Assembly: GCA_965370315.1 (NCBI GenBank) | Contig: CBDUTO010000195.1 | Coordinates: forward strand, 1-5,720 | Direction of reading: 5' to 3' | DNA from: 1-14-2-50-31-20 sp965370315 | GTDB lineage: Bacteria > Bacteroidota > Ignavibacteria > Ignavibacteriales > Melioribacteraceae | DNA: 5,720 nucleotides | Shown here: positions 1-5,165 of the stretch, piece by piece | How positions within the stretch are numbered: position 1 is the stretch's first letter | Layout: every line of letters starts with the position of its first letter | Translations under genes and position numbers: made by a program | The notes under the pieces: model-generated | Seen by the model: the letters and a program-made list of their open reading frames with translations, nothing else | What the model was told of the DNA's origin: nothing | Databases searched by the model: none

Positions 1-306
1 GGTAGCAGGTCTAGACCCAGATTTGTACAAAACATAGTACATATCAGCATTTGTGACATCACTTCCACTATTCTTATATGTTCTTACCTCCCAATCAGCA
101 ATACTCAATGTTTGAGAACTAGATGTTAATTCCCCTAAATTTGCACCATGAAAAGTACCTGCAGCACTATTCCAAATTGAATATCCAGTTTGTGACCCAT
201 TGAAGTCAATAGTTAAATTACTTCTATTTGCATCCCAAAATCCCCAGTCTGCATATAGACTAACTGAAATTGTTAAAAGAAAAACAAATGTAAAAACACC
301 CTTCAT
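1..306 (-). CDS. Secreted protein of unknown function, N-terminal part only (runs off the left edge)
   Basis: An open frame of 102 codons reads from ATG at 306 down to position 1 without a stop, so the C-terminus is missing. The start is well supported: a perfect AGGAGG (311-316) lies four bases upstream. Residues 1-19 (MKGVFTFVFLLTISVSLYA) form a Sec signal peptide, with likely cleavage after LYA before DWGFWD. The mature part is rich in Ser, Thr, Asn, Gly and aromatic residues (DFNGSQTGYSIWNS, SIADWEVRTYKNSGSDVTNADMYYVLYKSG), which suggests a beta-rich extracellular domain. The stretch EVRTYKNSGSDVTNADMYYVLYKSG resembles, from memory, a module in large secreted Bacteroidota proteins that often end in a type IX secretion signal. 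The C-terminus needed to test this lies outside the window. It is transcribed divergently from the transglutaminase gene. The secreted nature is secure; the function is unknown. Confidence 0.8.
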   Translation of the reverse strand, partial: MKGVFTFVFLLTISVSLYADWGFWDANRSNLTIDFNGSQTGYSIWNSAAGTFHGANLGELTSSSQTLSIADWEVRTYKNSGSDVTNADMYYVLYKSGSRPAT

Positions 307-331
307 AAAACCTCCTAACTAATAGATAATA

Positions 332-372
332 TATATTTGTAATTATTAAAATACTTTAGAAATATAAATTTG
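332..372 (+). promoter_or_regulatory. Candidate Bacteroidota-type promoter boxes upstream of the transglutaminase gene
   Basis: Two matches to TAnnTTTG, the -7 box of the primary sigma factor in Bacteroidota, occur on the plus strand: TATATTTG at 332-339 and TAAATTTG at 365-372. The TTTG ending at 339 could serve as a -33 box for the second, but the 25-base gap is longer than the usual 19-21 or so. The region (307-469) is very A+T-rich, so chance matches are possible. No comparable box is evident on the minus strand for the divergent secreted-protein gene. Confidence 0.35.
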
Positions 373-469
373 CGAAAGTTAATAAAAAGCATAAAGAGAA
401 GCATTGTTAAAGTTAAAAATATTGTTAGTTTTGTTGGTTGAAACAATTAAAATTAAAAGGAATAAAGAA

Positions 470-1903
470 ATGCAGCTCGTAAAGTATTTAGCAATATTAT
501 TATTTCTCTCTCAAGTGACGGTCGCTCAAACAGAGTCTTCAAATCTTAATATTTTAATTGGTAGTGGCGAGTATTCTAAGGCTACAAAGATGATAGATAA
601 AATATTAATGAAAGAAAATATTTCAGAATTAGACCGTTTGGAATTAGAATTTCAAAAAGAAAAAATGAATAGAATTATGAAAGATTTCCGAAAGAGCGAA
701 AAAAATGTTCTGGAATATATTAGAAAATATATTCCAGAAGTGACAGTAGAAGATTTAGCAAGATGGAGAGAAGAAGGAACTCTTGAATACAAAAATATAG
801 ATGGAGAAATATTTTATTTTAATCGTGCTGCAAGTAATCTTTTTAGACTTAATAAAGAGGCAAAATATATAAAAATGAAATTTACTGGTGTTGGTCCAGA
901 TAAGCTCGATTTCTTTCTTGATGGTTATTTACGCGATGTTTTAGTAAAATCGAAAGAAGAGAAATCAATATTTGTAAAACCAGAAAGAATGAGATTAAAT
1001 TACAAATTAGTAGTAGAGGCGGATGTGGTTCCAGAAGGGGAAGTAATTAGATGTTGGCTCCCATTTCCTATGGAAAAAGGTGAAAGACAAAAGGATGTAC
1101 AATTAGTTTCAATAAATAATGAGAAATATATTATCTCTCCAGATGAGTATGCGCACAGAACAATCTATTCTGAGCAAGTAGCTAGAAAAGGAAAATCAAC
1201 AGAATTTAAATTGTCGGTTGAATTTACTGGGGTAAATGAGTTTCATCTATTGGATTCAAAATTAGTTGCTGAGTATGTTACTAATTCCGAGGAATACAAA
1301 AAACATACTTCTGAAAGAAAACCACACATTGTGTTTACAGATAGAGTTAAAGAATTATCCGAAAAAATTGTAGGGGATGAATCAAATCCAATACTAAAAG
1401 CAAAAAAAATATACAAGTGGATAAATGATAACATTCCATGGGCTGGTGCAAGAGAATATTCCACAATTAAAAATATATCTGATTATTGTTTATCAACAAT
1501 GCATGGTGATTGTGGAATTAAAACGTTGACATTTATTACACTTGCTAGATATAATGGAATACCCGCAAGATGGGAAAGTGGCTTAATGCTCCATCCAAAC
1601 GAATGGAATTTACATGATTGGGGAGAAGTATATTTTGAAGGCATTGGTTGGGTTCCAGTGGATCAATCCTTTGGTTTACAAATTGCAGCAGATGAAGATA
1701 CAAAATGGTTTTTCCTTGGTGGAAACGACGCATACCATATGATTGTAAACAATGATTTTTCGCAGCCGTTATTCCCAGCTAAAACTTTTCTACGAAGTGA
1801 AACAGTCGATTTCCAACGTGGGGAAGTTGAGTGGAGAGGTGGAAATCTATACTTCAACAAATGGGATTATTTTATAGATGTTGAATATCTGGAGACAAAA
1901 TAG
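470..1903 (+). CDS. Secreted transglutaminase-like (papain-fold) protein
   Basis: This encodes a 477-residue exported protein with a C-terminal transglutaminase-like core. I chose ATG 470 over the in-frame ATG at 404 because it has an AAGGA-type ribosome site (456-461) and opens directly into a signal peptide, MQLVKYLAILLFLSQVTVA|Q, with A19|Q20 cleavage. Residues 20-170 are charged and largely helical, with no recognised domain. From about 172 (RLNYKLVVEADVVPEGEVIRCWLPFP) begins a beta-rich region commonly found before this core in bacterial relatives. The core spans about 290-410 and shows a full Cys-His-Asp triad: C348 in HGDCGIKT, H382 in LHDWGEVYF and D398 in WVPVDQSFG. It could therefore act as a peptidase or amidase, or less likely as a crosslinking enzyme, outside the cytoplasm. 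The substrate cannot be told from sequence. The stop overlaps the next gene's GTG, so the two are probably co-transcribed. Confidence 0.85.
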   Translation: MQLVKYLAILLFLSQVTVAQTESSNLNILIGSGEYSKATKMIDKILMKENISELDRLELEFQKEKMNRIMKDFRKSEKNVLEYIRKYIPEVTVEDLARWREEGTLEYKNIDGEIFYFNRAASNLFRLNKEAKYIKMKFTGVGPDKLDFFLDGYLRDVLVKSKEEKSIFVKPERMRLNYKLVVEADVVPEGEVIRCWLPFPMEKGERQKDVQLVSINNEKYIISPDEYAHRTIYSEQVARKGKSTEFKLSVEFTGVNEFHLLDSKLVAEYVTNSEEYKKHTSERKPHIVFTDRVKELSEKIVGDESNPILKAKKIYKWINDNIPWAGAREYSTIKNISDYCLSTMHGDCGIKTLTFITLARYNGIPARWESGLMLHPNEWNLHDWGEVYFEGIGWVPVDQSFGLQIAADEDTKWFFLGGNDAYHMIVNNDFSQPLFPAKTFLRSETVDFQRGEVEWRGGNLYFNKWDYFIDVEYLETK

Positions 1904-2532
1904 TGGATAGTATTAATACATATTTCATTATTACAATCTTTCTTTTTATTGTGGCTTCAATTTCAGCGAAACAATTTGGGAATATTAAACTATACAGAAT
2001 TTTTAAACCCATTACGATACTTCTCATTATAGCCTTACCTTTACTGGATGGTAGAGAGGAGTACTCAACATATGCATATTTAATTATGACAGGATTAATC
2101 TTCTCTTTTCTTGGAGATCTATTTTTGCTCTTCCCGGATAAATATTTTAACAATGGACTATATTCATTTCTTGTTGCTCATGTTCTATACGCTTTTGCAT
2201 TTAATCAAAATGTGAATGAGTATTGTTTTGGAGTTGCTGCTGTAGTCATTGTGTTCGTTTTGATAGTTGCTAAGTTTTTAGCTCCCAAACTTAGTGCAAT
2301 GAAGTACCCAGTTATTCTATACATACTTGTAATTTCTGCAATGCTATATTCTGGAATAAACTATGATAGACAACTTCTAACAATTACTTATGTCTCAATT
2401 GGAGCAATCCTATTTGCAATTTCTGATACAGTTTTAGCATTCAATAAGTTTTATAAGAAGTTTAGCTTTGCCGAGCCAATTATTTTATCCACTTATTTTG
2501 TAGCCCAGTTGATGTTTACTATGTCGATATAA
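1903..2532 (+). CDS. YhhN/TMEM86-family integral membrane protein (lysoplasmalogenase-like)
   Basis: This is a 209-residue, very hydrophobic protein with roughly seven or eight membrane segments. It starts at GTG 1903, whose G is the last base of the preceding TAG stop. A GGAG at 1891-1894, eight bases upstream, supports this start and implies translational coupling. Family hallmarks of YhhN are visible: FKPITILLI near residue 34, GLIFSFLGDLFLLFP (G71-D72), and a second acidic motif, GAILFAISDTVLAFNKF (S174-D175), followed by a TYFVAQL ending. Animal TMEM86 members hydrolyse the vinyl-ether bond of lysoplasmalogens; for bacterial YhhN proteins the activity is mostly inferred. Its final codons and TAA (2530-2532) lie inside the left REP-like repeat, so the extreme C-terminus may have been set by that repeat. 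Family assignment is good; the enzymatic role is tentative. Confidence 0.8.
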   Translation: MDSINTYFIITIFLFIVASISAKQFGNIKLYRIFKPITILLIIALPLLDGREEYSTYAYLIMTGLIFSFLGDLFLLFPDKYFNNGLYSFLVAHVLYAFAFNQNVNEYCFGVAAVVIVFVLIVAKFLAPKLSAMKYPVILYILVISAMLYSGINYDRQLLTITYVSIGAILFAISDTVLAFNKFYKKFSFAEPIILSTYFVAQLMFTMSI

Positions 2533-2559
2533 AAGTAGAGACGTAGCTGTGCCACGTCT
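2521..2559 (+). repeat. REP-like hairpin, left flank of the RAYT gene (GTAG foot)
   Basis: This is the left copy of a direct repeat that recurs at 3181. The two share ATGnCGATATAAAA, then GTAG (2535-2538), then a hairpin. The hairpin arms here are AGACGTAGC (2539-2547) and GCCACGTCT (2551-2559), with one A.C mismatch and a TGT loop, so this copy is less perfect than the right one. The first 27 bases match the right copy at 26 positions. The repeat overlaps the end of the YhhN gene and contains its TAA stop. GTAG at the 5' foot is the tetranucleotide known from E. coli REPs processed by their RAYT. The hairpin could also separate yhhN from RAYT transcription. Confidence 0.85.
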
Positions 2560-2573
2560 TCAAATAACACATG

Positions 2574-2579
2574 AGGGAG
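2574..2579 (+). promoter_or_regulatory. Ribosome binding site favouring the internal RAYT start
   Basis: AGGGAG sits three bases before ATG 2583 and inside the first codons of the longer alternative starting at 2571. No purine-rich site precedes 2571, where the upstream bases read TCAAATAACAC. The spacing is shorter than ideal, so the start remains open between the two. Confidence 0.45.
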
Positions 2580-2582
2580 AAT

Positions 2583-3143
2583 ATGGAGCAAGAATACAAA
2601 ACCAAATCGATGCGTTTAAAGTCATGGGATTACACTACACCATGGTGGTATTTTGTTACAATATCCACACATAATCATAAAAATTATTTTGGACAAATAA
2701 TAAGTGGGGAAATTCAATTAAATGAAATTGGCAAAGTCACGCAATATGAATGGCTAAAAACAGCAGAACTAAGGGGGAATGTTGAGTTAGATGAATATAT
2801 AATAATGCCAAACCACATTCATGCAATCGTAATACTCAATGAAGATAATATTAGTAGAAATGTTACGAAAAGAGACGTAGCACGCTACGTCACTACATTA
2901 AGAAAAAATCAATATTCTGATATTTCACCTAGTCCAAAATCTCTTTCATCTATTATTAGAGGGTTCAAATCTGCCGTCAAAAAAGAGTGTAATCAATTGA
3001 ATTACTCATTTAAGTGGCAACCTAAATTTTATGATAGAATAATTCGCAATGAAAAGGAGTTGTTTAATATTCGCAGATATATTCAGCAAAATCCATTAAA
3101 ATGGGAATTAGATAAAGGAATTCCAAACAATTCTGATTTGTAA
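2583..3143 (+). CDS. REP-associated tyrosine transposase (RAYT; IS200-like Y1 HUH nuclease)
   Basis: This is a domesticated relative of IS200/IS605 TnpA that nicks single-stranded REP hairpins. I favour ATG 2583 (186 residues) because AGGGAG (2574-2579) lies just upstream, although the spacing is only three bases. ATG at 2571 is in frame (190 residues) but has no ribosome site. From 2583, the protein shows YFVTISTHNHKNYFG near residue 23, then IIMPNHIHAIVIL with metal-binding H78 and H80. The family C-terminal block follows: IIRGFKSAVKK, WQPKFYDRIIRNEKEL and RRYIQQNPLKW. The likely catalytic tyrosine is Y166 in the YxxxNP motif, with Y150 as an alternative. Length fits the family. Residues 97-103 (RDVARYV) are encoded by an internal REP hairpin. 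REP-like repeats flank the gene on both sides. No separate insertion-sequence ends or target duplications are visible, as is usual for RAYTs. Confidence 0.93.
   Translation: MEQEYKTKSMRLKSWDYTTPWWYFVTISTHNHKNYFGQIISGEIQLNEIGKVTQYEWLKTAELRGNVELDEYIIMPNHIHAIVILNEDNISRNVTKRDVARYVTTLRKNQYSDISPSPKSLSSIIRGFKSAVKKECNQLNYSFKWQPKFYDRIIRNEKELFNIRRYIQQNPLKWELDKGIPNNSDL
2872..2896 (-). repeat. Inverted REP-like hairpin inside the RAYT reading frame
   Basis: This 25-base stretch matches the reverse complement of 3195-3219 at 24 of 25 positions. Read on the minus strand it begins with GTAG (2896-2893) at the foot, followed by arms GACGTAGC and GCTACGTC (8 bp) around a GT centre. On the plus strand it encodes R-D-V-A-R-Y-V of the transposase, in the variable linker between the HUH half and the catalytic-tyrosine half. 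Homology to the flanking copies stops at GTAG: the CGATATAAAA tract is absent here. Confidence 0.85.
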
Positions 3144-3180
3144 ATTAAAGACGCTTAACTATATGTGACTACTAATTGTC

Positions 3181-3220
3181 ATGACGATATAAAAGTAGAG
3201 ACGTAGCGTGCTACGTCTCA
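3181..3220 (+). repeat. REP-like hairpin, right flank of the RAYT gene (perfect palindrome, GTAG foot)
   Basis: This is the right copy of the direct repeat at 2521. It has perfect 10-bp arms, GAGACGTAGC (3198-3207) and GCTACGTCTC (3210-3219), around a GT centre. GTAG (3195-3198) sits at the 5' foot and ATGACGATATAAAA before it. It occupies the 103-base gap between two convergent genes, RAYT on plus and arginine decarboxylase on minus. It may therefore also work as a bidirectional terminator: on the minus strand the hairpin is followed by TACTTTTAT, while on the plus strand the downstream bases are A-rich, so termination would be weaker there. Confidence 0.88.
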
Positions 3221-3246
3221 TAAAAAGAATTATTACTAGAAAATAT

Positions 3247-3795
3247 TTAAGGCAACAACACCGCAGCAGAAATAACAGTAGTCCACAAACCATCTTTATG
3301 CCCAATAGCGGACTGCGTTATATTAGAAGTCCGAACAATTTTACCAGATAACTTAAAAATTTGCTCTTTTTCATTCCATGCTTCATCTGCATCAAAATTT
3401 TCAATTCCTAAAGTCGTTGCAAGCATTCCAGCTGCGAGATCTTCAGAATATTCACCAGCTTTATCAGCTGTTTCCCCAAAAGGATGATGCTCCGAAAGAT
3501 AACCATACATTGTTTTATCTGCGGGAATGGCAGCCCCAATTGATGATGCAATTTTTCTTCCTGGTTCGTTAGTAGCGTTACGTGCCATTACAGCATGAAC
3601 AATTTGCCCAGGTACTAATGCTTTACTCCCTTCTTCAATGGAAACTTTTTTGCATCCAATAGGAAAAATGCTACTTACACTTACAAGATTATACTTTTCA
3701 ATCTTTGCATCTCGTAATGCTAATTCGAATGATGCAAGATATTCTTTATGTCTTCCGACACCTTTTGTGAAAAATATTTTTTTGGGAACATACAT
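3247..3795 (-). CDS. pdaD: Pyruvoyl-dependent arginine decarboxylase (proenzyme)
   Basis: This 182-residue proenzyme converts L-arginine to agmatine and CO2 in the cytoplasm, feeding polyamine synthesis or, in some bacteria, acid or arginine metabolism. The start at ATG 3795 is supported by GGAG (3804-3807), eight bases upstream, and by the family-typical opening VPKKIFFTKGVGRHKEYLASFELALRDA. The self-cleavage site is visible in LVSVSSIFPIGC: by family precedent, cleavage between S41 and S42 gives a small beta subunit and an alpha subunit whose S42 becomes the pyruvoyl cofactor. Other conserved blocks are LVPGQIVHAVMAR, PGRKIASSIGAAIP, GYLSEHHPFGET and AGEYSEDLAAGMLATTLG. Length and motifs indicate an intact enzyme. 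It lies downstream of tyrS on the same strand but is separated by a palindromic repeat, so co-transcription is uncertain. No other polyamine gene is in the window. Confidence 0.95.
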   Translation of the reverse strand: MYVPKKIFFTKGVGRHKEYLASFELALRDAKIEKYNLVSVSSIFPIGCKKVSIEEGSKALVPGQIVHAVMARNATNEPGRKIASSIGAAIPADKTMYGYLSEHHPFGETADKAGEYSEDLAAGMLATTLGIENFDADEAWNEKEQIFKLSGKIVRTSNITQSAIGHKDGLWTTVISAAVLLP

Positions 3796-3812
3796 ATAAA
3801 TAACTCCATTGA

Positions 3813-3889
3813 GTCATTGCGAGGGGGTTGTCCGAAGCAATCTATTATAGATTGCTTCACCCAACAAAAACGGTTGGATTCGCAATAAC
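3813..3889. repeat. Intergenic palindromic repeat with GTCATTGCGA ends
   Basis: This 77-base element fills most of the gap between tyrS and the arginine decarboxylase gene. The outer arms are GTCATTGCGA (3813-3822) and TCGCAATAAC (3880-3889), pairing at nine of ten positions. The core is a perfect 12-bp inverted repeat, GAAGCAATCTAT (3834-3845) and ATAGATTGCTTC (3847-3858), around one base. The right half also has a small hairpin, CCAAC (3861-3865) with GTTGG (3873-3877). Similar GTCATTGCGA...GCAATCT repeats are, from memory, scattered through many Bacteroidota/Chlorobiota-type genomes. It ends six bases before the decarboxylase GGAG site region, so it may affect readthrough or 5'-end stability. 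Confidence 0.85.
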
Positions 3890-3901
3890 ATATTTTTATT
3901 T

Positions 3902-5131
3902 TTAATTGTTTGGTAACAATTTCATGAACTTTCTTTTTCCAACCTTTAAAGTCTTTTCAGAATCAAAAATAATTTCTTGATATAGTTCTGTGATTTTATC
4001 TCCATCAATAGAAACGCCACCTTGTTGTATTAACCTGCGTGCTTCACCTTTGGAAGGAGCAAAATTTACAGCAATAATTAAATCGAGCAATGTCATTTTT
4101 TCGACATCAGACTTATGCTCTGGAATATTGTCTGGAATACCTTTGTTGATAAAGATATTATCAAACTCTTTTTCTGCTTGGGTTGCAGCATCTAGAGAGT
4201 GATACATTTCAACAAGCTTACGTGCTAAGGCTCTTTTTATATCTCTAGGGTTTCCACTTCCATCTTCAAGAGACAATTTAATTTTTGCTAATTCATCTGC
4301 TGAAATATCTGTAGCAACTTCGTAGTAATTATAAATTACATTATCTGGGATTGAAAGAGTTCTTCCATAAATATCTTTTGGTGAATCACTAATACCAATA
4401 TAGTTGTCGTATGATTTACTCATTTTCTCAACGCCATCAGTTCCAACAAGAATTGGCATTGTTAAAGTAATTTGTGGAGCCATATCGTATTCACGTTGTA
4501 TGTCTCGTCCAACTAATAGATTAAATTTCTGGTCAGTTCCACCAAGTTCTACATCACTTTCAATTGCAACAGAATCCATAGCTTGAGCAAGAGGATAAAT
4601 AATTTCGTGCATACTTATTGGAACGCCCTCTTTGAAACGGTTTGTGAAATCATCACGTTCCATCATACGAGCAACAGTATATTTAGATGCTAATTTAATT
4701 ACATCAGCAAAACTCATTTTACCAAGCCACTCGGAGTTATAAACAATTTTAGTTTTCTCTTTATCCAGAATTTTATAAGCTTGTTCAAAATATGATTTTG
4801 CATTCTCAGCAATTTCATCTTCTGTCAGTGGCGGCCGAGTGGAATTCCTTCCAGATGGATCACCAATCAAGGCTGTAAAATCACCAATAATTAATATTGC
4901 TTGATGGCCTAGTTCTTGGAATTGTGCAAGTTTGCGGAGAACAACAGAATGTCCAAGATGTAAATCTGGACGAGTTGGGTCACATCCTAATTTAATATTT
5001 AATGGTTTGCCACTCTCAATTGATTTCTCTAATTTCTTAATTAATTCTTCTTCTGGAATTATTTCTGAAGTCCCTCTTCTAATTACATCCAATTGTTCTT
5101 TAACAGATGCAAATTTTATTTTCTCGCTCAA
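3902..5131 (-). CDS. tyrS: Tyrosyl-tRNA synthetase
   Basis: This 409-residue class I aminoacyl-tRNA synthetase attaches tyrosine to tRNA-Tyr in the cytoplasm. The Rossmann-fold catalytic domain carries the HIGH-type motif HLGHS (residues 58-62), within LGCDPTRPDLHLGHS, and KMSKS at 236-240 (GVEKMSKSYDNYIGI). The tyrosine-site block HEIIYPLAQAMDS and GGTDQKFNLLVGRD lie between them. An S4 RNA-binding domain closes the protein (about 346-409; LIIAVNFAPSKGEARRLIQQGGVSIDG). Length fits the roughly 400-residue bacterial TyrRS group with this layout. The start is TTG: an AAGGA site lies six bases upstream, an in-frame TGA sits 13 codons upstream with no ATG between, and the next in-frame methionine is residue 139, past the HLGHS motif. 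It lies downstream of smpB on the same strand, with a palindromic repeat in the 140-base gap. Confidence 0.97.
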   Translation of the reverse strand: MSEKIKFASVKEQLDVIRRGTSEIIPEEELIKKLEKSIESGKPLNIKLGCDPTRPDLHLGHSVVLRKLAQFQELGHQAILIIGDFTALIGDPSGRNSTRPPLTEDEIAENAKSYFEQAYKILDKEKTKIVYNSEWLGKMSFADVIKLASKYTVARMMERDDFTNRFKEGVPISMHEIIYPLAQAMDSVAIESDVELGGTDQKFNLLVGRDIQREYDMAPQITLTMPILVGTDGVEKMSKSYDNYIGISDSPKDIYGRTLSIPDNVIYNYYEVATDISADELAKIKLSLEDGSGNPRDIKRALARKLVEMYHSLDAATQAEKEFDNIFINKGIPDNIPEHKSDVEKMTLLDLIIAVNFAPSKGEARRLIQQGGVSIDGDKITELYQEIIFDSEKTLKVGKRKFMKLLPNN

Positions 5132-5137
5132 TTTATT

Positions 5138-5142
5138 TCCTT
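5138..5142 (-). promoter_or_regulatory. Ribosome binding site that fixes the TTG start of tyrS
   Basis: AAGGA, read on the minus strand, lies six bases before TTG at 5131-5129. With the in-frame TGA at 5170-5168 upstream and no ATG available until after the catalytic HLGHS motif, this site makes TTG the only reasonable initiation codon for tyrS. Confidence 0.8.
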
Positions 5143-5165
5143 GTAATAATTTTTCTAAAATAACA

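Noticed and set aside
421..447. Weak stem ATTGTT / AACAAT in the leader before the transglutaminase gene, considered as a regulatory hairpin
   Set aside because: Only six A+T-rich pairs around a 15-base loop, which is expected by chance in such A+T-rich DNA.
404..469. In-frame upstream ATG giving a 22-residue longer transglutaminase-like protein
   Set aside because: The extension is Lys/Ile/Leu-rich, would bury the signal peptide inside the chain, and has no clear ribosome site. ATG 470 has both a ribosome site and a signal peptide start.
1243..2153. Several antisense open frames of 60-95 codons opposite the transglutaminase and YhhN genes
   Set aside because: They have no recognisable domain and lie wholly or almost wholly opposite well-supported genes, so they are shadows of those frames.
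2521..3220. CRISPR-like array from the three similar repeats
   Set aside because: The copies are hundreds of bases apart, in mixed orientation, surround and enter a transposase gene, and have no regular spacers.
3378..3572. Plus-strand open frame opposite the arginine decarboxylase gene
   Set aside because: Low-complexity His/Gln/Leu-rich translation opposite a strongly conserved gene; no ribosome site or domain was found.
3572..3586. Possible fourth REP-like copy beginning GTAGCGTTACGTGCC
   Set aside because: It lacks the AGACGTAGC stem and a matching second arm, and it encodes a normal conserved stretch (ARNATN) of the decarboxylase.
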